NCBI GenBank assembly: GCA_008704415.1
Contig: VXIS01000384.1
Location: forward strand, 1-41,816
Length of the DNA stretch: 41,816 nt
From: Sphaerosporella brunnea
Taxonomy: Eukaryota; Ascomycota; Pezizomycetes; Pezizales; Pyronemataceae
Reading direction: 5' to 3'
The notes beneath the pieces are model-generated. The model saw only the letters and a list, made by a program, of their open reading frames with translations. It was not told where the DNA came from and did no database searches. Made by a program: the position numbers and the translations under genes. How positions within the stretch are numbered: position 1 is the stretch's first letter; every line of letters begins with the position of its first letter. Below are positions 20,220-31,460 of the stretch, in pieces.

Positions 20220-20582
20220 GATGGTTGTCACGTGGTAAATTTCGGAAGTGGTGGTTGTTTGTGGTGTCGTGATAAGGCTCTGTAGGGAGGCTCGGTGGGA
20301 TGGCTCCGAGCCGAGGTTATGTTCGGCTACCACGTGACGCGGCGCACCGCGATCACGTGATTGCTATAAGGGGCCTTCGCTTCCGCTTTGTTGTATGTTT
20401 TCCTTTCCTCTTACTGAACCTTCGTATGTCAATCTGAATACCTTCGTTCCAATCTGAATCCTGACCGTGCAGCGTCGCGCCTCTTGTCCTGCCTTTGGAT
20501 CTGGTTCCCGCTCTCGTTCTTGTCCCCTCTGTACGCGAGTACCTTGGGCCCCTCCAGTCGGTTCTTGACCTTATCCGTTACA
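20082..20582 (+). repeat. 3' LTR of chromovirus A
   Basis: 501 bp from TGTCACGGCATGAG to TTATCCGTTACA. It contains paired CACGTG sites (20331-20336 and 20354-20359), a CTATAA box (20364-20369) and a CT-rich leader. Directly followed by the duplication GAGCT. Confidence 0.92.
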
Positions 20583-20587
20583 GAGCT

Positions 20588-21564
20588 CTTCAATATGCTA
20601 TCGATAAAGTTATGCTAATAATTTAATTACTATATTCCCTGACCTAAGAGTTTCACTTTTAAGCGGTGTTAACGCGTATCAACCAGTTTTGTACTCACTC
20701 CAAAATGTATGGAATATTTGCTATGTGTTATTCTGCGGCCATTTAAGTAATCGTTTTGCTGGAAACAATTCAAGATGGCTTGATTTTGAGCTTTTGGACC
20801 TTTAAACGTTGAAAGAATTTCAGATTAGTGTGAAAATTGCCTGATTAGGGGTTTGACTCTTAACTGAGATAATAAAGCACACATACACCAAGAGAATTGT
20901 GGAATAAAGGTTTTGAACAAATATGGTTGAGGATATCAATAATGTTGTTAAGGTTGAACCTTACAATATGCTATCAACAATGTCTACTCACTCTTTTGAT
21001 GCTTCCTACACATGGCAAATTTGTTTGGATTATAGTCTACTAAATCTACTTTTGATGCTTCAAATTAATTTCCAATTCTTTGATGAACAATTGCATTGAT
21101 TTCCACGTAAAAGTGTTGAACTTATATGACTGGTGGGGTGAGGGACCATAAATAACTTTTACTTCAACATAGACAGTCTTCTGCAACTATGGTCTGATAG
21201 AAAATGTAAGCCTTGAAGCTTGGAATGTCTGTTTGAATTGCCACAGTAACTTTAAGGTAATCACTAACTCCTGATGCAGCTTTGGTATATATCAGGTCCC
21301 ATCTTAGGTATTCTCCCATAGATCCACCAAATTCAATTGGGTTTGACTAATAGTATTAACAAGAAGTGAGTTGTTTTACTTCTAAAATACTTCTCAAATG
21401 GTATATCAATCAGTATTAACAAGTCGTGAGTTATTTTACTTCTAAACCACTGTCTAGTCATGACTTGTGATATGGAAACCAATAATGTAACCTCTGTCCC
21501 ATGCTCAGTTGCCGTTAGCACACAAGATAATGTGATATGAGTTACTAATCTTCCAATCACTCTG
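20588..21564. other. AT-rich intergenic region with a short duplicated block
   Basis: About 980 bp with no credible gene. A block of about 45 bp around AGTATTAACAAG..GTGAGTTGTTTTACTTCTAAA occurs twice, near 21351 and 21411. The phrase CAATATGCTATC occurs near 20592 and again near 20963. Otherwise I see nothing definable. Confidence 0.6.
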
Positions 21565-21941
21565 GGCCCTGTTTGGCTGCCAGCCAGGAAAAAAATCTTA
21601 GTGATTTTCGCACTTCAATTATTTCCATGCCTACAAATTTCCATAGCTTTCCACAATCAATGGCTGTCGTCAGTGCTCGGACGAACTGCTGTTTAGCAGC
21701 TGCCAGTGAATAGCAGTGACATTACGTTGTATGCTACCCCAACCATACTAAAACCTATAGTCCCTCTACAGAGTGCACGTTTTTACAACAGCGCGAGGCA
21801 TCCCCTATTCCAATTGCCATTCTGTCAAGCAATCAACCAGTGTGTAGGTTACACACTGCGACTATTGCTGCAAGTTCACTCCACAAAGACAAGCGCGTCG
21901 GCTGATCAGCTACATTTCTAGTCACTGTGCTATATCCCACA

Positions 21942-22391
21942 ATGGCTCGCAGCAAGCAACCAAAAAGAAATGTAAGGAAGCCCTGCAAATCAAGTAGTGC
22001 CAGTGGGGAGGAAGAACCCAGCAAGTTTGAGCCTGAAAATGATGGCTACACAACAAATTCAGATACTAGTTGGGCTGGCATTAAGAATAGTGAGGATAAT
22101 GCGGACTGCAGAAGCCTAAGGAACAAAATAGTGAAAGTTACAGCGGAGGGGAAGGGGAAAAGCTTTGAAAAGGAGCCAGAAAGGAAGGGCAAGGGCAAGA
22201 GGAAGGACATGGAGGAGGTGGAAAAGGCAGTCAAAGGCGAAGAAACATGTATTAAAACTGACGATATGGTGATTGCATGTCTTTCAAAAATTACACCACA
22301 TAATGAGATGGTACTTGCTGTGCATATAATTGGGACTGTACACAGGGTTCTTTTTAAAGGGCGTTGTATTTTAACCGACTTTGGTGGATGA
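21942..22391 (+). CDS. Hypothetical basic, low-complexity protein inside the 21565-22631 element
   Basis: The ATG at 21942 (MARSKQPKRNVRKPCKSSS) is the more natural start; an in-frame ATG exists at 21927. The product of about 149 residues is Lys/Glu/Ser-rich, with clusters such as EGKGKSFEKEPERKGKGKRK and a more hydrophobic end (MVIACLSKITPHNEMVLAVH). No family is recognised. It could be the first exon of a degraded transposase or a DNA-binding accessory protein; it may also be a chance frame. Confidence 0.3.
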   Translation: MARSKQPKRNVRKPCKSSSASGEEEPSKFEPENDGYTTNSDTSWAGIKNSEDNADCRSLRNKIVKVTAEGKGKSFEKEPERKGKGKRKDMEEVEKAVKGEETCIKTDDMVIACLSKITPHNEMVLAVHIIGTVHRVLFKGRCILTDFGG

Positions 22392-22444
22392 CAGGGTTGA
22401 TGGTGCTCGCGGTGGTGAACGTGGTGTTGACGCTGAGTACTCAC

Positions 22445-22520
22445 AAAAAAAAAGTAGATCCAAGCTACTTTTTTTTTTCGAGTTTTTGGACAAGAATCAA
22501 CGTCCAATCGTTGATTCTTG
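22445..22520. repeat. Two adjacent perfect hairpins inside the TIR element
   Basis: The first pairs an A-run plus GTAG with CTAC plus a T-run (12-bp stem, loop ATCCAAG, about 22447-22477). The second pairs CAAGAATCAACG (22491-22502) with CGTTGATTCTTG (22509-22520) across a six-base loop, TCCAAT. Both are exact. Confidence 0.7.
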
Positions 22521-22631
22521 AAATTACTAAGAGGGTCGCCAAATGGGGGTGGCAATCGGCGCGATTCGAATTATCGATCGACGAAAAATCGCTGCTAATT
22601 GCTATTTAATTTCGGGCAGCCAAACGGGGCC

Positions 22632-23477
22632 TTAAACTGGAACTTTTGCGCCCCAGTGAAAAGTTCATGGTCACGCGAAAATCTTCCTTCAGCACCGGGC
22701 CGGCAGTCCTTTTCCTGAGCTGAATGAAAGAAGCTGCCCAGAGGTAGGCACGACAAGCTCCTGCCTCAGAGTCTCAGACAGACCAGAAAACACCGACTTG
22801 TGTGCATATTGTCGCTCAGCTCGACTTTTTGTTGATAAATCCTATATGCAAACTTTGATTCTTCGATTTGTTCAGATGTAACCGAAGTCATCGCCAAGTC
22901 CTAATCTTTTCTTTTAAATCATTAAAAAGCCAGCTATCATCTATGTACATACCTGGCCACCATCTCATTCCTCCTCACCAGGAAGTAGTCAGTGCTATCA
23001 TAGAACCCCGGATCGAACTTGATATCGATGATACCGGACTCCAGCCTGGTGAATCGTGAACCTACCTTCATCATCTATGGAGACAACACACATTATAGGC
23101 TTATACCGTCTTGAGTTTCACTTAGGACTCCAGCTTTCGTCATTGTTCAACCGCAAAAAAAACAATACAAACAAGTAACACAATACAAACGAACCTTCTA
23201 TTGGATACGCGGCACACAATGCGTCAAAAACCGGCCGCATACAGCAAAGAAACGAAATAAGTTCTGCCGCAAATATCGCCCGTGAGGAATATTGCGGGTC
23301 AATCGGAAAGCAGTGATCAATAGAAAATAAAGCTGAGGATAATACAAGGCATGCTTGATAGATGCGAGTGTTGTCGGTGAAGATAACCCCTCATACGAAA
23401 AACAGGAAATATGGGGACAGACTGCTAAGCAGTAATGCAAATGCCGCACGCCTGACATAGCGGTCCCTTGCAATGTA
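22632..23477. other. Intergenic region downstream of PTC1
   Basis: About 850 bp holding the presumed 3' UTR of the minus-strand phosphatase gene. Short open frames have no recognisable content, and no repeat is shared with other parts of the window. Confidence 0.6.
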
Positions 23478-25055
23478 CTAACCCTTGGTAGCTTTGTCCA
23501 GAACAGTTTCTGTGTGCTCTTTCGTCTGAGTGGGCACAGCGGTGTGCTGTCTCTCCTCCGTCTTCCCAGCTTCACTGCTGGCTCCTGGTGAACTGGCTGT
23601 AGAGGGCACGCTATCTACACTGGCTGTCGCGGTCTGCTCGGCAGCACCGGGTATCCCCTCGAACTTTCCAGTTGGATCCAGCCTCACAATCATGCAGCTT
23701 AAATTATCGGATGAAAACGCGCCAAGTGCATGGTCGACTAGCTTTTTGCTGGCTTCCTGGGGGTCCTTGATGTCGCGCACGAGATCAACAGCTTCTTGAT
23801 CGGAGCATACATCCCAGAGCTGCATCACAATCGTCAGAATGTCACCAAACGTAAAAAAAAAAAAAAAAAGGAAAATGATGTTGGATGTGAGCCGGAAACA
23901 TACACCGTCGCAGGCAAGAATGATGAACTCATCGAGATCACTCTGCAGAACGCTCTCGGTCGTGTAAGGATGGCCAGTAACCAAATCTTTCATGTAGCTG
24001 TCACCCAAGGCACGTGTTACTGCCAATACTCCTGCACATGAATATGAGCACTGCCTTTGGTAAACTATGAGCGCAGAAACGGGATTCCAACCGTTGACCC
24101 TGTTATTCAAGATGAGACCACCAGCGTTGGCAACCCTCTTTCCCTCGTTCTCATCACTACCCTTATGATCGTAGCTTAATCGCAAAGCCTTCCCACCGCG
24201 ACACAATACGATGCGTGCATCGCCGACATTGGCGGTATAAAGGATTCGCTGACGCGCAGTGCGAGTGCTCAATGCAGGGGTATTCGGCTTCACATTTTCA
24301 TCGCTCGCTTTGCTCAAAGTGCTCTTATCCCCCGGTTCAACACTATTGGAATTCGGCACAGGGCGATCCTCCCATCTCATTACAGCACACACGGCCGTGC
24401 ACCCACTGTTCTTCACTGGAAGCTTCTCAAGCTGACCGTCGCAGTTCGTGAACGTCATGTCGAGCAGTTCGGGCAACGGAGTATTAGGGTGCTTGCGGAT
24501 AGTCTCCTCGAGAATAACGTGCAGCTTCCTTCCACACCATTCGGCGGCATAAGTTCCCGCATGGCCATCAAAGATGGCAAAGTAGCCATTGTCCGAGTCC
24601 GCAGCCTCTTCACCCGACGCATTGACTTCTGGCAGGAAATTGTAGAGATAGGCATGCGTGTCCTCCATAGTTCGCCGACATTTCCTATTCTTATCCTCGC
24701 TCACGCCAACCCTAAAGGTGGTTCTAGGTCCGGGCTTGGACTCGCCGGCCGAGTTATTGTGGGCACCGGGAGGACGTATCTGGGGGTCCTCTTTCAGGAT
24801 CCTGGAGAACTCCTTGTCTTCATTGGGACTACTGCTGCTGTTGCTGCTACTGCTAATGGAAGCTGAGAGTGAGTTTCTCGCGGACGCGATCAACTCGCGT
24901 GCTTTAGAGGTCTTCTTCTTCGGGGTTTTTGCGGTAGCCGCTTTGGTATCGAGAGTCGGGGGCGCGGGATGGGTTTGGGACGACGAGTTCTTTTCTTCTT
25001 TCGAGGGGGCGGCGGTATCTGCAGCACCAGAACCGTTGTTGCTAGTACCGAACAT
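23478..25055 (-). CDS. PTC1: PP2C-type serine/threonine phosphatase, Ptc1 orthologue
   Basis: On the minus strand, exons 25055-24092, 24031-23904 and 23819-23478, separated by introns of 60 bp (24032-24091) and 84 bp (23820-23903, donor GTATGT, acceptor GCAG), give about 477 residues. All PP2C signatures are present: RRTMEDTH (residues 127-134), FDGHAG (162-167), [42 protein letters not shown] (complete only after splicing), ACDGLWDV (also spliced) and [10 protein letters not shown]. The metal-binding Asp residues are intact. Sequence order and the RRTMED/RWE details fit Ptc1, which in yeast dephosphorylates Hog1/Pbs2-pathway and other targets. An N-terminal Ser/Thr/Pro-rich extension of about 115 residues and a disordered tail are additions. 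The start [10 protein letters not shown] is chosen because the open frame upstream is low-complexity and looks like translated leader. Confidence 0.93.
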   Translation of the reverse strand: MFGTSNNGSGAADTAAPSKEEKNSSSQTHPAPPTLDTKAATAKTPKKKTSKARELIASARNSLSASISSSSNSSSSPNEDKEFSRILKEDPQIRPPGAHNNSAGESKPGPRTTFRVGVSEDKNRKCRRTMEDTHAYLYNFLPEVNASGEEAADSDNGYFAIFDGHAGTYAAEWCGRKLHVILEETIRKHPNTPLPELLDMTFTNCDGQLEKLPVKNSGCTAVCAVMRWEDRPVPNSNSVEPGDKSTLSKASDENVKPNTPALSTRTARQRILYTANVGDARIVLCRGGKALRLSYDHKGSDENEGKRVANAGGLILNNRVNGWNPVSALIVYQRQCSYSCAGVLAVTRALGDSYMKDLVTGHPYTTESVLQSDLDEFIILACDGVCFRLTSNIIFLFFFFFTFGDILTIVMQLWDVCSDQEAVDLVRDIKDPQEASKKLVDHALGAFSSDNLSCMIVRLDPTGKFEGIPGAAEQTATASVDSVPSTASSPGASSEAGKTEERQHTAVPTQTKEHTETVLDKATKG

Positions 25056-27055
25056 CTTGATCCTGGCGAAAACGCCGGAAGCTGGGCGTCGCTTTCCTGC
25101 CAGCTTTTTTGTCGTTTTCGCGGGGTAGCAACCAACGATTGCTGTTCGAGAGGGGGTGATGGTTGGTCGTGTGTCGGGGATAATTAAGATGAAGCAGCTA
25201 AATAGGGAGATTGGACGATCAGGGTCAGTGGAGAGAGATTTGGTGATGAAGAGTATGGTGTAGTTGGTGACGATGACGATGACGATGATGTTGATGATGG
25301 GGCAGGCAACAACTTGGATACTGGGGATTATGTATTTCGGGGGCGGGTGAGGGGGGGGGGGGGGCAGCTTCTTTTTTCTCTGGGGCTGTTTGGCAATCAA
25401 ATCTAATATCTTGTAAGAGCGGCAGGGATGAACGGCTGGAACAGTTTCTTGGATGATGGCTGAGCTGAATGGGGTTCCGGAGCAGTTGCTTGGGATCCAG
25501 ATCGCTTGGGGTAGGTACTTTAGCTAGAGTGCAGTTGCCAGTCACGGGATAGACATATGCATGGGCAATTCGCATAGAAACAAAAAGAGGCTGCATTCCA
25601 ATGTACCAATGTATATTGACCCTGGCTGAGAGGTTTTGTACGTTTTATAAATATGGCGGACGAACTGGTACCACAGAAAGTGCACAGCGTCTTCAGCTGG
25701 CTCTCCAAATGACCTGCACGTGCACGTCGAGCACTACCACCAGTTACCTATCTACTTCAGCGACTCAAGCGCACCGACACGTGGAGTATTGTGCAAAAAC
25801 TAGTGCTGTGATGCGTGCCAGTCCGCGACGCGGATGTGTGTGCTCAGTTTGTTCCTGATCGTTCACAGTATATCACTCGACAAGTACTTATTTTAGTGTT
25901 GGCCAGGTTGAAACCTTACATATTTCGAAAATCGGCGTTCCAGACGAGATGTCTGAATAGAGGGGTCTATTCAGACTTCCAGACGTCCAAAAATCTAGGC
26001 GGTCGCTCCGCATAACTCGGCCATGGCGTCGCCCTCGACCGGTGGTGTGAAGGCAAACATGTTGCACCGCGAGGGATAAAGTCGAAAATCAACCTGACGG
26101 GAAATGGGGAACCCATTTAAATCGCTGCTGGAAGTCTATGTATCACATCAAGAGATGATACGACAAGGGTCTGCAAAGTCCAGCGGCTGCTCTACTCGTA
26201 TCAATCCACCGGCTTCGCTGAGGCAAGAAGAAGATCTAGGTATTCTACTTGAAAGCGCAGAGTAGAATACAGTACTCTTGGATACTCCTCCAGACGAACA
26301 GATATAATGTTGCCCCAGAATGACGACGGGCAGTGCAGGTTAAGTACCTACGACGTACTCTACAAAACTCTAGAGTTACATGGTAGGTACCGCATTTTCT
26401 CGCGAGTAAGGGACGTGGCTTAGTGACTTTGCCTCTGCGGCTCAGGGACTTCGCCAGGTGGCCAAGTGACTTTGCCACTATCCCATCCACACCGCGAGGT
26501 TCTACGGTACTCTACTGCAGGCACTCTATTCGGGGCACTCGTGATTCACACCCATCCCAACCACCACCAACCAACCGACCATCTCCTCCTCACCCTTTCC
26601 TCGCGTCTTTCCACGCCTCCAGGACAGGTTGCCTGACGCTCCCTCACATCATATTCTTCGTGTGCGAACAATCTACCAGCACTTAATGCACATCGCGGCT
26701 GGCTTCCACGACACGTGCAACCCACATCGCACCGACAAGCTTGAGGGCGACACAACACAACCAAATCCGCCTTCCCCTTTCCCCACCTCGCAACCCACTG
26801 CTACACACGCGAGCCGATAATACAGTGTTTAATTCAATTTACCCAGAGACCCTCTGCCCGCCAGTCACCGAGTCATATCATCGTCCTCATCGCCTTCGCC
26901 TCACGCCTCCGTTCGACAGCACATCAGCGATAAACTCGACTCCGTCCGCTCTATCACTTCAAAGAGCGGCGTCGCCGCTGGCGTTTTGCCGTCACCCATT
27001 ACCGCCGCTGCCGGTTAATTCTCAACGGAAAATCGCCTGACAGACACTTCCCAAG
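25056..27055. promoter_or_regulatory. Divergent upstream region shared by PTC1 and palI
   Basis: Two kilobases separate the start codons of the oppositely directed genes. The PTC1 side has a G-run (about 25350-25363) and an ATGACG microsatellite (25267-25298). The palI side is C- and CA-rich from about 26540, as in fungal leaders. No convincing gene lies between. Two GCCARG motifs lie at 26453 and 26461. Confidence 0.6.
26453..26466 (+). promoter_or_regulatory. Possible paired PacC sites upstream of palI
   Basis: GCCAGG at 26453-26458 and GCCAAG at 26461-26466 both match the PacC consensus GCCARG and lie about 600 bp upstream of the palI start. Six-base motifs occur often by chance; other GCCAGG copies lie near 25621 and 25902. 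Feedback control of palI by PacC is a hypothesis only. Confidence 0.25.
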
Positions 27056-29289
27056 ATGGCATTTCGACCCGCGACGCCGTTGAGCGTGCTGCTTTTTGTC
27101 GCTTTCGCGCTTCTCCTATTAAGCGTTTTGAGTACTCCGATAATTGACTCGATCAATATCGCGACTTTCAATAACGTCAGGTTCGGGGTCTTTGGGTGGT
27201 GCTCGAAGAGCGGAAACTGCAGCTCTGTATCCATCGGATACAACATGGGTACGTCGCATCATTGGTACATTGGTGCGCCCGAGGCCATTGGAGGTGGAAC
27301 TGGCGAGCTGGACTGACGCAAGGCCATGATCTAGACACGATCCTCAAGGACGAAGGAAGATCCGACTTTTCGCTGCCCAGCCAAGCGCGAAACTCACTTA
27401 CAAACCTGCTGATCGTCCATCCGATTGCTGCTTTCATGGCGTTGATCCTGTTCATTCTCAGTGTTCTTGCACACTTGAACAAACCAGCACATTCACCAAG
27501 ATACCTTCTGGCCTTATTAATTCTTTGTCTGCCGACTTTGATTGTATCATTACTGGCTTTCTTGGTCGACATTCTGATATTTCTTCCCCACGTACAATGG
27601 GGTGGATGGATAGTGCTGGCCTCGACTATCCTGATCTTTATCAGTGGTATAGTTGTGTGCGGCATGCGTCGACAAATTGTGGGTAAGATAGCGAGAAAGA
27701 AGAGGATAGCCGAGAATACGGAGATGAACAGCAACAACTATTTTGCGCAGGCGCAACCCGTGCCACCGCCGCTGCCAGAAACCCAAGACAAACTTTCTGA
27801 GTTTGCCACTTTCGAGGTAAATCACCCGGCACCTCAAGAGGGTGAGAGGATCCCACTTAACCCTCGGGTGGCTTCGCCTCCTGTCCAAGATGAACAATCT
27901 TTCACCCGTTCAAATACTTTGAGGACTGAAGGCAGCGATCGGAGCAATTATGGTCCCCAGCCTCGCGGCAACGGTCCATTGAACTCAAATTCTATGGGTA
28001 ACGCCATGGGCGGTCCCATCAGAAGTCAGCATTCCAATCCATCCATTAGCGGGTCTTCCGGGTATGGGCCGTCACCATCGTCGCGCGGCGGGGGCGGATA
28101 TTACGGAGACAGGACATATGGAGGATCTCCGCCAATGTCTGGAGCGTACGATGGACCTTCACAAAGCAGATATGGGCCTCCACCTCTCGGTCCGGGGGGT
28201 TTCCGAGGTGGGCATCCGCCGCCTCCTGGTGCTTACGATCGGGAACCTCGAAGGGGACCGTTTCCCGGTTATGGTACTCCAGGGCCAATGCGTGGTCCCA
28301 CGCCACACAACGGATACAGCCCGCCTCCTCACAACGGATATGGTCCACCACCAAACTACGGACCGCCACCTCGAGGTGTAGGCGCGCCTATGGAGACGGG
28401 CATTGGAATGGGCATAGGTGGAGGTCTCAGGGCACCGCCTCCACTACGACGCCAAATGCCCCAGCAAGAGGCGACATACGATTATCCCGCCGATATTGGA
28501 AACGCGCCATCCGATGAGCGCCGGGAATTCGAGCAAACTCTTGCACCTGTGAATGCACAAGTCAATGTCGATACAATTGGCAGGGCGCTCTCAGATGACA
28601 GGCACGATAACGATAATAAGCGAACAACTACACCTCAAGAATTACCAGCAGCAAACAGTACTGCAGACCATAGTAATGGGGATGGGAATGGAAGACTAGC
28701 GGTCGTTAATGCGACACAGCCAAGTTATCAGGAGGATTCATACGTCCCACCTCGAGCACAATGGCAACAAGCGGATAAGCAAAACAGCCGAGATGCGGAT
28801 CTTGTCGAACTATCTGGTTCTGCTGCATCCCATCAAATAGCACTATCCCAAAGCGGCCCCTCAAAGTCCAAACGGGCATCTGATTCATATTACGAAGATG
28901 TTGCGCCACAGTTCGATACAGCACATGACGAGCAGCATGTGTCGCTCTCTCTGCCTTCCTCACCTGCTCTTCTTTCGCCTAGTAATGCTGCGGCACACTA
29001 CGAGCCGCTAACAGGAGCACTTCGGAACCCTCATCCACTGCCAGTGATCGATAATCTGGAAGATGGCCCGATGAGCCCAGCCATATCTACGACAAGCGGC
29101 TTCACGAGCATATCCCAACGAGGTATCAATCCTCGGTGGCAAGAGGAGCAAAACCGGCTAGGAGCCCCTCGACAACCAGCATCCAGAGTTCCGAGTTTTG
29201 GGTTGGCTGGTAATCCGGACTTTGAATTGCCAGCAGCTCGAGGACGTGGGGGTCGGGGAAGAGGGGGTATGACCGGCGGTTTTCGATAA
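27056..29289 (+). CDS. palI: PalI/Rim9-family pH-response membrane protein
   Basis: Two exons, 27056-27248 and 27323-29289, flank a 74-bp intron (GTACGT...CAAG) and encode about 719 residues. The N-terminus has a first membrane helix (VLLFVAFALLLLSVL), an extracellular loop with GWCSKSGNCSSVSIGY, then three more helices (about residues 94-115, 122-150 and 155-177; VHPIAAFMALILF, LLALLILCLPTLIV, GWIVLASTILIFISG). This is the SUR7/Rim9 layout, and the SPRYLLAL and FLVDIL blocks are typical of PalI. The remaining 540 residues are a cytosolic disordered tail rich in Gly, Pro and Tyr, ending in an RGG-like segment (GRGGRGRGGMTGGF). PalI assists the PalH sensor at the plasma membrane in ambient alkaline pH sensing upstream of PacC. 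Confidence 0.93.
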
Positions 29290-30926
29290 CATGGGCCTGC
29301 ATATTTAAACGTAAATAAGGCGCAACATATTCATTGATCGATCTGGGGCGGTTTTTTTTTTTTGTTTTTTTGCTCCACCCGTCCGTTCATCTCGGATTTC
29401 ATTGGGCTTACTTAAGAAGTACATGTGTGTATACCTCTTTTTTTCAATTCCCTTCTTGTTAGCAGGCTCCTTTTCACCTTAGTTCTTCTCCTTGGTTCCA
29501 AGAGATTCAATTTTCATTGGCTTTTCTTTTTTCTTCCCTTTCCTTTCCCTTACGAATTGAAGCTTGTGTTGTATAGGATCTGCTGGCGAAGATATAAGTG
29601 TGGGGGTTTGGGTGTTTTGTTATGTGTTTAAAAAAAACTTGGTTTGCCTCATGAACAGTTGACTGGTGTGACTGCACGTTCGCTTTTCAATGGTTGCAGC
29701 GTTTGCCTTTTTCTTGCATTTCGACAGGCGAGAACGAAGGACGTTGATTTCATGTACTAGTACACTGTTTGGATGGAATTCACGTCGTTGGCTTTGCTTG
29801 GCCGATCCTATTTTTCATAGGGGCCAGTGATGACGAGCTTGAACGTTTTTTTGACTGAGCGACGATTTATTCCTCTTTCGTTATAGTCAATGAGAGAATT
29901 GGAACCCTGACCAAGTATCGTTGCAAAAAGGAGGGGTATATAAAATGACAAGCAGATTCTGATCAACCGATCATTTTTGAGAGAATAACGTGCGCGGAAT
30001 GGTTACCATAACGATATCATGTGTAGAACACATGTTTGAGCTGAATAGAGGTTTCCAAAGCGGTCGACATGTTGAGCGCCAGACGTTGATAATAAAGGCA
30101 CGACGTTCTTGAAGACGTTTGGAAGACGTGTTAAATCAGCAACCCCGTAGCAGGTAGTGCGACCAACCATCGTAACTCTATACATCCTTTGACTTCAATG
30201 GCGAAGATGCCCGACAGCCAGCGGGTGCACTGAGCCCCACCCGCATACACATCCGTAGATTGGAGCACTTCCCATAAATCTACTTCTGACGCTCAGAGAT
30301 CCAAAGGACAAGGAAGATGCCGGTCCATGGCGGACAGGGAGCGGGGGTGGTGAGCGTGATAAACAGGGCCGTGAACCGTGGAACACAGAGCAAGGAACGG
30401 AATTTATTCTTCTAACACTCTTCCAGCCGGTCGCTGTGGAAGAAATTGTTGATAGGGTGGTCGCAACCCCCATCTATCGTTGGATCTGCGGATCCAACCC
30501 GCTGGCGTGGATGGCCTTATCCAAATCGCTCGGAATTTTGTATTCGGCAACGATAGAGTTATGGGAAGCACTCCATTCCTGGCAGCACAAGATTCCTTAC
30601 CAAAATTGAAAAGTAACAGGCAAATGTGCAAGTCTCGGGAGCAAAACTCTGGAATGGAAGAAGTTGGCATCTGCTATGTTTTAAGACGGCATGCATTGTA
30701 GCCAGATGAACGTTTGATCAAGCGTTTCTTGACTCCAAACAATCAGCGGATGGTTCCTAGAACCGAAAGTGTTGATACATGGTCCGCCGTCAAAGCATCC
30801 TATGTATTCAGCACGTTTTGCCGGTGAAGGTCTCTCTCTGGTATCGCATGCTTTTCCCTTTACAGACGCTTTGCCCTAACGTTTCACTCCCCCAAAACGT
30901 CGCTAAAGCATCATCTACACACAATA
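29290..30926. other. Intergenic region downstream of palI
   Basis: About 1.6 kb. The first few hundred bases are T-rich and probably palI 3' UTR. A perfect 8-bp hairpin (GTTGGATC/GATCCAAC) lies at 30479-30498. Open frames of 60-92 codons here, for example on the minus strand at 30404-30670, have no recognisable domain. Confidence 0.6.
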
Positions 30927-31293
30927 GAGGAGTTCAGACTGGCGAGTTTTCGCCAGGTTTTGGGGGTAAAACTTCACGGAAAAACCCTTGTGTCGAAACT
31001 TCTCCGGAGGCGGTACTTTTTTTGTAAAGTTTCGCGGGTTTCTCTCTCAGAAAGTTTCTCCGCTAGTGAAATTTTTTTTGCTCTGACTCCCCCATCCTTC
31101 GCTTTCTTTCCTTTACTTTACTTGCCAGTTGGGAAGAAGAGTTCGCTCGCCTAGACTCCCCCCGCTAAGAAAAACTTTTTTTTGATCTACTTTTCCCCGG
31201 GGGAGTTCAGACCAAAACCAAGTTTTCCGCCTAGTTTTAACACGAAAACTTCATACCCACAACCAAGCGAAAACCCGCCAGTCTGAACTCCCC
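30927..31293. mobile_element. 367-bp TA-flanked MITE (Tc1/mariner-like)
   Basis: Ends are GAGGAGTTCAGACTGGCGAG at left and, inverted at right, GGGGAGTTCAGACTGGCGGG; similarity continues for about 37-50 bp. TA dinucleotides lie directly outside both ends (30925-30926, 31294-31295). No coding capacity. The terminal motif GGGGAGTTCAGAC recurs internally near 31200, which suggests a nested or rearranged copy. Confidence 0.75.
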
Positions 31294-31460
31294 TAATCAC
31301 AAACATCACTAAAACGTTGGTTTTACCCACCCTTTTTGACAACGTTACGAATTGGGTGAAATTGAAGCAGAACTCTCAAAAATTTGGGATTTGACCATTG
31401 AAACTACGGGAGCGTGGCCAGCATATTAAAATAATTTGGAATTCTTGGTACTGCGGTAGC

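Larger units (their letters stand above)
8278..20582 (+). mobile_element. Gypsy chromovirus A, full length, interrupted by two later insertions
   Basis: LTRs at 8278-8777 and 20082-20582 are flanked by identical 5-bp duplications, GAGCT at 8273-8277 and 20583-20587. Internal order is gag, protease, reverse transcriptase, RNase H, integrase, chromodomain, polypurine tract: the Ty3/gypsy chromovirus layout. A pogo-type element sits in gag (9693-10617) and chromovirus B sits near the end of pol (14204-19748). Removing both leaves an element of about 5.8 kb. Several stops and frameshifts make it dead. Confidence 0.93.
21565..22631. mobile_element. DNA transposon-like element with 17-bp terminal inverted repeats
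   Basis: GGCCCTGTTTGGCTGCC at 21565-21581 is matched (16 of 17) by GGCAGCCAAACGGGGCC at 22615-22631 in inverted orientation, with weaker inverted similarity further in (GATTTTCG on the left). The 1067-bp interior has one small basic open frame and two strong hairpins, but no transposase I recognise. The flanks TCACTCTG and TTAAACTG agree at five of eight bases, so the target duplication is unresolved. hAT or PIF/Harbinger origin is possible. Confidence 0.6.

Noticed and set aside
22445..22520. Hairpins as a small RNA or Pol III gene
   Set aside because: No promoter boxes are visible, and the T-run belongs to a stem arm. They are better explained as structure within the TIR element.
25056..25400. 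N-terminal extension of the PTC1 open frame upstream of 25055
   Set aside because: The extra 115 codons are proline, isoleucine and valine runs produced by a C/G-run and a GATGAC microsatellite. They look like leader DNA, and a natural ATG with normal composition follows.
26423..27040. Short plus-strand frames before palI
   Set aside because: Composition is CA/CT-rich leader-like, and the frames overlap each other without recognisable content.
30404..30670. Minus-strand frame of 88 codons
   Set aside because: No domain, no splice pattern and no homology I recognise; probably chance.
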